This document shows positions 34,024 through 41,799 of a DNA stretch of 41,799 nucleotides, in pieces (position 1 is the first letter of the stretch; every line of letters starts with the position of its first letter). A model generated the notes under the pieces. It did no database searches. It had not been told where the DNA came from and saw nothing but the letters and a program-made list of their open reading frames with translations. The stretch comes from MVYY01 sp035369865 (GTDB lineage Bacteria; Bacteroidota; Bacteroidia; Bacteroidales; Paludibacteraceae). The DNA is taken from assembly GCA_035369865.1 (NCBI GenBank), contig DAOOVG010000004.1:1-41799 (forward strand), written 5' to 3'. A program made the position numbers and the translations under genes.

Positions 34024-34836
34024 ATGAATCAAGTATCAAAAGTATTGTACATTTCACAGGAAATTTATCCTTATCTACCTGAATCTGAAATGGCAATGAT
34101 GGGAAGATACCTTCCACAAGAAGTTCAAGAAAAAGGTTTGGAGACTCGCACATTTATGCCTAAATTTGGTTCTATCAATGAGCGGCGTAATCAACTTCAC
34201 GAAGTAATACGGCTTTCAGGAATGAATTTGATTATTGATGATACCGATCATCCACTTATTATCAAAGTTGCTTCTATACAGCCCGCCCGCTTACAAATTT
34301 ATTTTATTGATAATGAAGATTATTTTCGTAGGAAACATACCGTTGCCAATGAAAATAATGAAGAATATGATGATAATGATGAGAGAACCATTTTTTTTGC
34401 ACGTGGTGTGCTGGAAACAGTAAAAAAACTGCGATGGACTCCTGACGTGGTCCATTGTCAAGGTTGGATGACTGCACTTGTTCCTTTATATATAAAAAAG
34501 GCATATAATGATGATCCATTTTTTAAGCACTCAAAAGTAGTTTATGCAGTTTTTAATGAAGAATTCAAAAAACCTTTCAATAGTAATTTTGGTGAAAAGT
34601 TAATGATTGATGGTATTCAAAAAAAACATATTGCCTCTCATTTAAAAAATCAACCCATTGATTATGTTGCTCTCAATAAATTGGCAATAGACTATTCGGA
34701 TGGAGTCATTCAGGCAAGCTCTACTATCAATGAGGCTGTTTTGGAATATATTTTGTCCACCAAGACAAATTTCTTTCCATATGAGTCAAATGATGACTAT
34801 GCTGATAAATATATTAAGTTCTATAACAGTCTATGA
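34024..34836 (+). CDS. Short glycogen/starch synthase-like protein (GT5 N-terminal half)
   Basis: This is a 270-residue protein matching only the N-terminal Rossmann half of GT5 glycogen/starch synthases: KVLYISQEIYPYLPESEMA (the start where the family binds ADP-glucose), LETRTFMPKFGSINERR, and PDVVHCQGWMTALVPLYIK. The C-terminal half with the second nucleotide-binding domain is absent, and the frame closes normally into a DUF4270 gene, so this is not an edge effect. Similar short versions are, to my knowledge, conserved in Bacteroidales at this locus, opposite panC. Without the second domain, synthase activity is doubtful. I start at ATG 34024; a TTG at 34015 adds three residues. Confidence 0.8.
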   Translation: MNQVSKVLYISQEIYPYLPESEMAMMGRYLPQEVQEKGLETRTFMPKFGSINERRNQLHEVIRLSGMNLIIDDTDHPLIIKVASIQPARLQIYFIDNEDYFRRKHTVANENNEEYDDNDERTIFFARGVLETVKKLRWTPDVVHCQGWMTALVPLYIKKAYNDDPFFKHSKVVYAVFNEEFKKPFNSNFGEKLMIDGIQKKHIASHLKNQPIDYVALNKLAIDYSDGVIQASSTINEAVLEYILSTKTNFFPYESNDDYADKYIKFYNSL

Positions 34837-34891
34837 GCCTAATTTTACAACTTATCATCTGCTAATAAAAAATCAAATTATTCATTGCACT

Positions 34892-36265
34892 ATGAAGATC
34901 AAATGCATTTTCTTAGTTTCTTTTTTTGTAATTTTATTTTCTTCCTGTGGTGATGATTTAAGTGAAATAGCTATAAATATTCAACCATCAAAAGATTTGA
35001 TCAGTGTTTATACGGACACTTTCCATTTAAGCTCTCAAAATGTTTTTGTAGATTACATTTATTCCCGTCCTGATTCGTTTCTTCTTGGAACATTTTATGA
35101 CCAGAAATATGGAATAACTCAAGCCGATATATTAGCTCAAGTAAATTGTCCTGTTGGTTTTACCTATCCAGAAGGTTCTGTTCCTGATTCGGCTAATATT
35201 GTTCTCAGATACCTCACATGGTTCGGCGATAATTATTCGCCGGTAGAAATAAATATTTATCAGATGAATAAGGCAACTTTTTCTTATTCTCAACCTTATC
35301 CTTCCAATATAGATCCTGCTGATTATACAGATAAAACCATACATTTGGGTAAAAGAATTGTAACAGCCAAAGATGCCAGTGGTTCGAAAACAGATACTAC
35401 GATGATCCGCTTTAAGCTGTCGGACGATTTTGTTAGTTGGTTTTATCCGTCTTCAAATAAATACACGAGTCAGCAAGAGTTTCTGGAAAAATTCAAAGGT
35501 ATATATATTACTCCCAATTTTGGGACAGCAACCATGTTTTACATTGATCAAATCGACTTGTATTATTACTATCATTATACTTACGTTCGCAAAGCTCTGG
35601 ATGGTATTACTGACTCAACAGTAACTGTTAACAATGTTATTACTTTTCCTGCCAACGAAGAAGTAAGACAAGTAAACCGTTTTATGCATCCAAATCGGGA
35701 ACAAATTATCAAACAAAGAGAAGAGGTAAATTACATATCTTCGCCAGCTAATGTGTTTACTAAAATCAATATACCATTAAAAAAAATCAAACAAAAATTG
35801 GACAACAATATCAACGATAAATATTTATCTATCAACAGTGCTGTCCTTCAAGTAGATGCAACAGAAGTGGAAGACACTACACTGGCACAACCGCTTGTAA
35901 AATATTTGTTGTTAATCAAAGAATCAGCAATGGATAGATTTTTTAAAAATAACGAATTACCTTCTGATACTTGTTCCATTTTAGCCACCTATTCTGCTAC
36001 AAAGAATAATGATAACACCTATAATTATTATTATACATTTAATCTTGCTTCTTTGCTTACCAATGAATTGAAAACTGCTGGAACCAACGCTGCGGAACTT
36101 CCTGACCAATTAAGTTTTCTATTGGTCCCTGTTAGGATAAAATACAATAGTAGTGGTGCTGTCACCGAAGTAAAACATCAATTTTTAATGAGCGCTGTTA
36201 CTATTTGCAGTGGTAAGCATCCTTCCAAACCGATGAAAATGAATTTGGTTTATAGTGGATTTTGA
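34892..36265 (+). CDS. DUF4270 family lipoprotein
   Basis: This is a 457-residue exported lipoprotein with signal MKIKCIFLVSFFVILF and lipobox FSSC (Cys19). The frame is open further upstream, overlapping the previous gene, but the ATG at 34892 gives the signal sequence. The body is beta-rich and fits the DUF4270 family, seen only in Bacteroidota and of unknown function (segments DSFLLGTFYDQKYG, ADILAQVNCP, YPEGSVPDSANIVLRY, FKGIYITPNFG). It follows the short starch-synthase-like gene by 55 bases, and that pairing is conserved in the order as I recall it. It probably faces the periplasm or cell surface. Confidence 0.83.
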   Translation: MKIKCIFLVSFFVILFSSCGDDLSEIAINIQPSKDLISVYTDTFHLSSQNVFVDYIYSRPDSFLLGTFYDQKYGITQADILAQVNCPVGFTYPEGSVPDSANIVLRYLTWFGDNYSPVEINIYQMNKATFSYSQPYPSNIDPADYTDKTIHLGKRIVTAKDASGSKTDTTMIRFKLSDDFVSWFYPSSNKYTSQQEFLEKFKGIYITPNFGTATMFYIDQIDLYYYYHYTYVRKALDGITDSTVTVNNVITFPANEEVRQVNRFMHPNREQIIKQREEVNYISSPANVFTKINIPLKKIKQKLDNNINDKYLSINSAVLQVDATEVEDTTLAQPLVKYLLLIKESAMDRFFKNNELPSDTCSILATYSATKNNDNTYNYYYTFNLASLLTNELKTAGTNAAELPDQLSFLLVPVRIKYNSSGAVTEVKHQFLMSAVTICSGKHPSKPMKMNLVYSGF

Positions 36266-36301
36266 TCAATTCTGAAGTAGTTTTTTAGTTGATTCTGAAC
36301 T

Positions 36302-37615
36302 TTATTTTTGCCTGATAAATAATTGAATAGGTGTTCCTGTAAAATTCCACTGCGAACGAATTTTATTTTCCAGAAAACGACGATAAGGTTCTTTTACATA
36401 TTGCGGTAAATTGGCAAAAAAGAGAAAAGTAGGTATTTGAGTATTAGGTAATTGTGTCACATATTTTATCTTAATGTATTTTCCTTTCCATGCTGGTGGA
36501 GGATAATTTTGAATCAATGGCAGCAAAAAATCATTTAATTGTGCAGTAGAAATTTTTCTGTTTTTGTTCTCATAAACTTTCATACCCGATTCAATCACTT
36601 TGAAAATACGCTGTTTTGTCAAAGCTGAAGCAAAAATAATAGGGAAATCTGTAAAAGGAGATAAACGTTCTCTAATGGCTGCTTCATATTCTTTTACTGA
36701 ACGGCTATCTTTATCCTCAATCAAATCCCATTTGTTAACGCAAACTACCAATCCTTTTTTGTTTTTCTGAATCAAGGACAAAATACTTAAATCCTGTCCT
36801 TCAATACCAACGGTAGCATCAATCATTAAAATGCAAACATCGCTGTTTTCAATGGCACGGATAGAACGAACAATGGAATAATACTCCACATCTTCATTTA
36901 CTTTAGTCTTTTTCCGGATACCAGCAGTATCAACCAGATAGAAATCGTAACCAAATTTATTATAACGAGTATAGATAGAATCGCGGGTAGTACCAGGAAT
37001 ATCGGTAACAATATTTCGCTCTTCTCCCAAGAATGCATTTATCAATGATGATTTACCAACATTAGGACGACCTACCACTGCAAAACGTGGTAAGTTTGCT
37101 TCTGTTTCCATTTCTTTTTTTGAAGGAAAATAAGAAATAACTTTATCCAGCAAATCACCCGTACCTAATCCATTAATAGCGGAAATCAAAAAAGGTTCAC
37201 CTAATCCTAAACGATAAAATTCTGCTGCCTGATATTGCCATTCGAAAGTGTCACCTTTATTGGCAACCAAAATTACAGGCTTATCGGAACGTCGTAAAAT
37301 TTTCGCCACTTCCAAATCATAATCTGTTATTCCACTTTGAACATCGACTAAAAAAAGAACCACATCACACTCTTCTATTGCCAGCAAAATTTGACGTTTA
37401 ATTTCTTCTTCGAACACATCAGAAGTATTTACTACCCAACCACCTGTATCGATCAAAGAAAATTCAGTTCCACACCATTCGCATTTTCCATATTGACGGT
37501 CGCGCGTAGTTCCCGATACGGAACTTACAATGGCTCGGCGGGTGCTGGTAAGTCGATTAAACAGAGTTGATTTCCCCACATTTGGTCGTCCAACGATTGC
37601 TACAATATTCCCCAT
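36302..37615 (-). CDS. der: Ribosome biogenesis GTPase Der (EngA)
   Basis: This is a 437-residue protein with two tandem GTPase domains and a C-terminal KH-like domain, needed for maturation of the large ribosomal subunit. Domain 1 has GRPNVGKSTLFN, DTGGW and NKGD; domain 2 has GRPNVGKSSLIN, DTAGIRKK and NKWD; the KH-like part begins about residue 350 (STAQLNDFL). Length and order are standard. It stands alone, convergent with the DUF4270 gene, with a -7 element 42 bases upstream. Confidence 0.97.
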   Translation of the reverse strand: MGNIVAIVGRPNVGKSTLFNRLTSTRRAIVSSVSGTTRDRQYGKCEWCGTEFSLIDTGGWVVNTSDVFEEEIKRQILLAIEECDVVLFLVDVQSGITDYDLEVAKILRRSDKPVILVANKGDTFEWQYQAAEFYRLGLGEPFLISAINGLGTGDLLDKVISYFPSKKEMETEANLPRFAVVGRPNVGKSSLINAFLGEERNIVTDIPGTTRDSIYTRYNKFGYDFYLVDTAGIRKKTKVNEDVEYYSIVRSIRAIENSDVCILMIDATVGIEGQDLSILSLIQKNKKGLVVCVNKWDLIEDKDSRSVKEYEAAIRERLSPFTDFPIIFASALTKQRIFKVIESGMKVYENKNRKISTAQLNDFLLPLIQNYPPPAWKGKYIKIKYVTQLPNTQIPTFLFFANLPQYVKEPYRRFLENKIRSQWNFTGTPIQLFIRQK

Positions 37616-37656
37616 TTCCTATTTTTCTCATTAACTTTTTCGAAATAAATTTGATA

Positions 37657-37664
37657 CAAAGTTA
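37657..37664 (-). promoter_or_regulatory. Putative -7 element of der
   Basis: The minus strand reads TAACTTTG, matching TAnnTTTG, 42 bases before the start. No well-spaced -33 box. The rest of the 354-base spacer to 37969 shows no gene. Confidence 0.45.
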
Positions 37665-37969
37665 CGAGATAATTTTCGATTTATGCTGTCTTACAATTAG
37701 AATTGAAGGATCGTCACATTTAATTTTCCAATAATTGTAAAAGGAATTGGTTATTCCTATTAGCTTTTAAGCGTTTGGTAACTATTGAATCTTTAGACTT
37801 ATCTTTTTTCTTCAACGAATTAAAAGCAATCTTTCGAATAAAAAGGAAAATTCTCAAAATATTTAGAAGCAAAAATATTTTTTAACAACAAGTAGTTCAG
37901 TAATGACGGCATTTTTTTTCTTCTACATCATAGTCATTTTTGAATAGAGACTTAGACTCTATACTTTAT

Positions 37970-40039
37970 CTACTGATTCAATGTTTTCAACAATTCGCGT
38001 TTCATGGTGTCGACACCTGGAAAACCTACAGCGTGAAAAGTTTGATTCCCTTCTCTGTCAAGAATAATGTATGTGGGCACTCCTCCAACTTTCTTTTGTT
38101 GACTAACATATTCCCATTGCGCATCGTCCATCCGATAATGACTGCCTTTTAAGTCGGGAATCATGTTTCGCCAGGTGTTTTCGGGCGAAGTATATCCGGT
38201 CATATAAACATACACCAAATCCTTACCGGCCAGTTGGGCTTTCAACGGCTCCATTGCTTTGTTTGCCTGTCGGCACGGACCACACCACGTTGCCCAAAAA
38301 TCCACCAGCACCACTTTACCTCGGAAAGGCTTCACCATTTCGTCAAACAATTGTTCGTTAGAAATTTGCGGAACTTCCAATACCGTATAGCCCGTTTTCT
38401 TTTTGTTTTCCTCTATTTTTGCCAGTAGCTCCTCATTCTGTTCCAACAAGGTGGCTCGTATGATCTCTGGATAAGCAGCCAGTTCCTGCTTCTGCTCATC
38501 CGTCAACGGATTGTAATCCCTCAATGCAAAACTGATTTGTTGCGAACGAATAAGATCGAACAGAAAAGCATTATCCGTATTCCACACCTTTTTCAAATAA
38601 GCCAAACCCATATTTTTCAGGTTGTATTCTTTCACAAGCGGCAGGTATTTTTTGTACAACGAATTGATCGAATCCGTTTTTTCGAACTTTTCTCCCTTTT
38701 CATAAGCATCGATATACGCATGAATAAGCGCTTTTTCGTTGGTCGATACTTCTTCACATCCGGCCAAATAGCGCATGATTATCGTCGGATCGTTCAAATC
38801 CCCACGGGCGTATCCCAAACTTTGGATATAAAGAGGAATATCGGGAACTAACAGAACAATGGGATCATCATAAGGTAATAACCGATAAAAGTCGTTATAA
38901 TCATCGATTTGTGACGAACGCCTCATTTTTTGCGCAGCCTCGGCATAAGAAACCTTGTATTTTTGGGTATAGGAGCTCAGGATGTAAGAATTGGCATTCA
39001 TCAATATATTGGTCAGCAAAAATGCCTGCCGAATGTTGAAAATCTGTTGGGCAAGCGGACTGATACCGGTCGAAGCACTTGTTGCAAGTAATTGTTCGTA
39101 TCGCTCCATCATAAAAGTTTTCAATTCATTGACGTTCATATCGGCCGCAACATTAAAAAAATCCGTAGTAGAAAGATCTGTAAGCGCTTCGTTCTGCAAA
39201 TCGTTATTGAGTTTTGCCAGATAACCGGCATAATACACTTCCTTGCCATAAGATTTTTCCTTTTTATGCAGACGGGAGTGCTTCCGGGTGTATTCAGGAA
39301 GATTAACTAACAGTTTTGATGTCTTTCCCGGAGCTGCCTTCACGGGAAACGAAGCCGATCCCAGGCGAAGATAAAGGTTGGTGGGACTGCATACTGTAAT
39401 TGATGCACGAAACGAACCATCGGCATCGACGTTGACTGGCACTTCATCTTCTTTGCAGGTAATCGGATTGCCGTACACCAACTTAACATCGCCCAATTCG
39501 GGACGGTAATCCCACAACATGCCACTTACAACGGCCTCGTCTTTCATCAATTTCAGCTCAAGATCGTTTTCTGGCGGATAATCACGGCTATATTCTTCCG
39601 GAATATTGGGGGATTTCAACCGTTTGTTCTTGAGATCTACGCCGTAGATTTTGAAACAATTATCGCAATCGCTTTCTATAAAATCAAAAGCGGAAGTATT
39701 GACCGGCAGCGGTTCGAAAACGAGTTTGAAGGAAGCTTCGCCCGATTGAGGCATCCAAAACAGCGAATCCAAGTTGATGCCTTGTCCGCTGCGAATCGTA
39801 TACTTTTTTCCATCGGTCAAGAGATAACTCTCGGATACGATTTTTATCCACCAACCTGGATGATAAAAAGCCTCTATATCCAACACGGTGGCTGTATCGG
39901 AAAGGGTTACTTTGCTAATCTCCACGGTTCGGGTATTGCTGAATACGGACGGCGGAAGCTCAATCACTTTTTCATTTGCGTTGGCTGCTACACCGAGCAG
40001 CGTCAACACGGCTACGATTAAAAATTTTGTCGTTTTCAT
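37970..40039 (-). CDS. TlpA-like thioredoxin-fold exported protein
   Basis: This is a 689-residue exported protein. A signal peptide (ending GVAANA) leads to an N-terminal beta-rich domain (about 22-250; LTDGKKYTIRSGQGINLDSLFWM is a typical piece), a long helical middle (about 260-560), and a C-terminal TlpA/ResA-like thioredoxin domain with WCGPC near residue 583 and cis-Pro in GGVPTY. Such proteins reduce or exchange disulfides in the periplasm; the substrate is unknown. A standalone thioredoxin domain is about 140 residues, so most of this protein is a family-specific extension common in Bacteroidales. Its base composition is visibly richer in G+C than its neighbours, which suggests later acquisition. 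It is transcribed alone. Confidence 0.83.
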   Translation of the reverse strand: MKTTKFLIVAVLTLLGVAANANEKVIELPPSVFSNTRTVEISKVTLSDTATVLDIEAFYHPGWWIKIVSESYLLTDGKKYTIRSGQGINLDSLFWMPQSGEASFKLVFEPLPVNTSAFDFIESDCDNCFKIYGVDLKNKRLKSPNIPEEYSRDYPPENDLELKLMKDEAVVSGMLWDYRPELGDVKLVYGNPITCKEDEVPVNVDADGSFRASITVCSPTNLYLRLGSASFPVKAAPGKTSKLLVNLPEYTRKHSRLHKKEKSYGKEVYYAGYLAKLNNDLQNEALTDLSTTDFFNVAADMNVNELKTFMMERYEQLLATSASTGISPLAQQIFNIRQAFLLTNILMNANSYILSSYTQKYKVSYAEAAQKMRRSSQIDDYNDFYRLLPYDDPIVLLVPDIPLYIQSLGYARGDLNDPTIIMRYLAGCEEVSTNEKALIHAYIDAYEKGEKFEKTDSINSLYKKYLPLVKEYNLKNMGLAYLKKVWNTDNAFLFDLIRSQQISFALRDYNPLTDEQKQELAAYPEIIRATLLEQNEELLAKIEENKKKTGYTVLEVPQISNEQLFDEMVKPFRGKVVLVDFWATWCGPCRQANKAMEPLKAQLAGKDLVYVYMTGYTSPENTWRNMIPDLKGSHYRMDDAQWEYVSQQKKVGGVPTYIILDREGNQTFHAVGFPGVDTMKRELLKTLNQ

Positions 40040-40670
40040 CGGTTTAACAATTAAGTTCTTATTAAAATATCAATTTGTGATAAATTATTTGTTGAATTCA
40101 AGTCACAAATGCAATTTTTTTGACACAATTTCGTAATAAAAATTCATTTGGTGTTAAGAAATTTAGTCGTAAATTTAAATGTAATGTAGCTTTTAAATTT
40201 TATTTCTGTATTTCGACAGCTTTCCAACCCCATTCATTTTTCTTTTTCTTGAAGGATAAAATAGCTTTTCCTTTTACCAAATCATTGTTTTAAATGATTT
40301 TTTACTATTATATGGATTCTAATTTGCAAATACACAAACTTTTTTTAAAAGGAATAAAACTATTTGAGATATGACATTTACTAATCTTAATTAAAAATGG
40401 ATAAACATTTGTGCAATCAATTTTTAAACTTTATATAACTTCCTTGCCTGGTTTTTTATATGCCAATGCCTAATTGGGATGTTTTTGTTTTGCTCAAGTA
40501 TATTACTTATTTAAGCAATATAAAGAAACGACAAAAAAATCGAATAAACAAACTATTTATTACTCGATTATTTTACCTTTTTGAAAATATATTACTTAAT
40601 TTTGGAAAGTTTGAGTTTAGGCATTACAGGCATTAACACAATATTTTCTACCACACGCTCTATATTTTCT
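40040..40670. other. Spacer between the TlpA-like gene and the glycosyltransferase
   Basis: About 630 bases, very AT-rich. Two short open tails can be read on the minus strand: around 40205-40300 a piece reading NDLVKGKAILSF, KKNEWGWKAVEIQK; and just after the glycosyltransferase stop a 26-codon frame reading KENIERVVENIV, LMPVMPKLKLSKIK. Neither has a start or a recognised family. Nothing else is seen. Confidence 0.4.
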
Positions 40671-41799
40671 TTACGTCAATCCTCTCCCTGCCAGTTTAAA
40701 CCAATTCCAGCTAACTATTGCAATAAAAATAAAACCCATCCACCACAAAAAATATTTTTTTGTACGATTGGTTACCCGACTAATGCCCACTGCCGACAAT
40801 ATCAGAACAAAAGGCAGAGCTGGTTGATGAAATCTTTCCGACTGGGCAAAAGCGCTGAATGCCAGTACCAATAAATAACCAATGGTAAATGACCCGATCA
40901 ACAAATAATTTCGCCAGACTTTATTGTTTAATCCCCATATTAAAGCAAAGATAACAAAAAAAGCCAAAATATTTTTTACATAATTTCCTCCATTAATTTG
41001 CTGTTGATTTTCCTGACCCGGAATATCCACCATTGTTGGGAAAGGAATTATTAGTATCAATGGGGCAAATACTGTTCCTGAAGCATATCGGGCAAAACGA
41101 TTGCCACCTTCCCGCTCAGCCCGCCACTGAATAGATGTAGATTGATTTTCTTTTCTGCTTTGCCATAGACCTTCCACTTCAGAAGATATGCTGGTGCCGG
41201 CAAAATAAATAATGGTTATCCCAATCCAAAGTCCATAGATAACTCTTTTCCAACTGCGAACCATTTTATTTGGGGCAAAAACCAGTGTCGTCAACACAGC
41301 AAATAAGGCTGTAGTCCCTAAAGCAGTACGAAAGAAGAATAGAGATGCACCTAAGAGTGTGGGAACAAATATATTGATAAAATTAAATTTGCGGTTTCGA
41401 AGCAGTGCATCCACCCGTTCAATAAAAGCAACGGTCAGCAAAACCATTTCGGCTTCTTTTAAATGTACACCACAATAATAAATCAGATTTGGCATCAACA
41501 TGGCAAGAATACCTGCTATTCTGCCGGTTGATTCTTCAAAATTTCTGGTAGTAAGTTTATAAATTAGAACACAAGTAATCGCTCCATAAAGCGCTTTTAA
41601 TAATCGGGTAAAGAAAATCGATTTACCGGTAACTGCATATAGGCAACCCAGATAGAACGGATATCCCATGTCAGAAAAACGGCCATTAATATAGGCAAAA
41701 TAAGGTTGAATATTGCCTTTATGGATCATGTCAGCCAACCAGATCGCTTCGTTGTGATATCCTTGTGCATCGGCAGCTGCAAATTCAAATGGTTGACCG
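40671..41799 (-). CDS. GT39/ArnT-like membrane glycosyltransferase, 5' end outside the window
   Basis: At least 375 codons of an integral membrane protein are present, and the frame is open to the right edge (last residues in the window GQPFEFAAADAQGYHNEAIW), so the start lies outside. DAQGYHNEAIWLAD with an Asp and Tyr-His, then GRFSDMGYPFYLGCLYAVTGKS, recalls the first periplasmic loop of lipid-linked sugar transferases in the PMT/ArnT (GT39) group. About nine hydrophobic segments follow. Likely it adds a sugar to a cell-envelope glycan from a polyprenyl-phosphate donor; the substrate is unknown. It ends LAGRGLT. Confidence 0.75.
   Translation of the reverse strand, partial: GQPFEFAAADAQGYHNEAIWLADMIHKGNIQPYFAYINGRFSDMGYPFYLGCLYAVTGKSIFFTRLLKALYGAITCVLIYKLTTRNFEESTGRIAGILAMLMPNLIYYCGVHLKEAEMVLLTVAFIERVDALLRNRKFNFINIFVPTLLGASLFFFRTALGTTALFAVLTTLVFAPNKMVRSWKRVIYGLWIGITIIYFAGTSISSEVEGLWQSRKENQSTSIQWRAEREGGNRFARYASGTVFAPLILIIPFPTMVDIPGQENQQQINGGNYVKNILAFFVIFALIWGLNNKVWRNYLLIGSFTIGYLLVLAFSAFAQSERFHQPALPFVLILSAVGISRVTNRTKKYFLWWMGFIFIAIVSWNWFKLAGRGLT

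Noticed and set aside
37925..37960. TAGAG / CTCTA repeat as terminator of the TlpA-like gene
   Set aside because: Five-base arms with no T-run on the minus strand; chance is likely.
40205..40300. Small cold-shock-like protein tail (NDLVKGKAILSF...)
   Set aside because: Only about 30 codons, no start codon, no family match I can defend.
1..41799. CRISPR arrays, prophage genes, rRNA, integrase or attachment sites
   Set aside because: None seen on either strand; the only structural RNA found is tRNA-Pro, and no direct repeat of its 3' end suggesting an integrated element was noticed.

Overview
The window reads as a low-G+C chromosome segment from the order Bacteroidales (Bacteroidota). Grounds: lipoprotein and beta-barrel families typical of that group (DUF4270, DUF4861, LysM plus outer-membrane-protein pair), promoters of the TTTG-N19/20-TAnnTTTG type, gene starts without clear Shine-Dalgarno motifs, and conserved Bacteroidales neighbourhoods (dnaE-trxA, tgt-lptG, panC/panD divergent from a short starch-synthase-like gene and DUF4270). 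Most genes are housekeeping. Several spacers are long, AT-rich and hold decayed genes, which fits a genome losing genes, possibly that of a host-associated organism; the genus cannot be fixed from the sequence.

Layout. 73-2998 (minus): the end of a uronate/pectin breakdown cluster, kduI, kduD and a DUF4861 lipoprotein. 3189-5645 (minus): a two-gene envelope operon with a promoter, LysM x3 plus periplasmic-binding-like protein, then a beta-barrel protein. 5760-6480: a decayed stretch. 6621-11902 (plus): topoisomerase IV subunit B, an orphan adenine DNA methyltransferase, a sirtuin deacylase, tRNA-Pro(CGG), a lipoprotein and shikimate kinase. 12149-16396 (plus): dnaE and trxA, ending in a large hairpin shared with the convergent K+/H+ antiporter. 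16562-20226 (minus): TonB-dependent receptor and antiporter. 20600-22611 (plus): a frameshifted small heat-shock protein pseudogene behind what may be a decayed sigma-54 promoter, then a CbpA-type J-protein and an unrecognised 117-residue protein. 22827-23694 (plus): ssb, followed by an insertion-sequence remnant. 23880-28799 (minus): an LD-carboxypeptidase and the sufBCD iron-sulfur operon, with palindromes upstream of sufB. 29524-33671 (minus): operon panC-panD-hisH-tgt-lptG. 34024-36265 (plus): short starch-synthase-like protein and DUF4270 lipoprotein. 36302-37615 (minus): der. 37970-40039 (minus): a TlpA-like thioredoxin protein of visibly higher G+C. 40671-41799 (minus): a glycosyltransferase-39-like membrane protein running off the right edge.

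The genes do not form one pathway. Coherent sub-units are uronate catabolism (kduI/kduD), Fe-S assembly (sufBCD), pantothenate synthesis (panC/panD) and replication/repair (parE, dnaE, ssb). I found no CRISPR array, prophage or complete mobile element, and no convincing new defence system. The best leads are the sHSP pseudogene beside the J-protein and its unknown partner gene, the orphan methyltransferase, the LysM/binding-protein operon, the half-length starch synthase, and the compositionally foreign TlpA gene.
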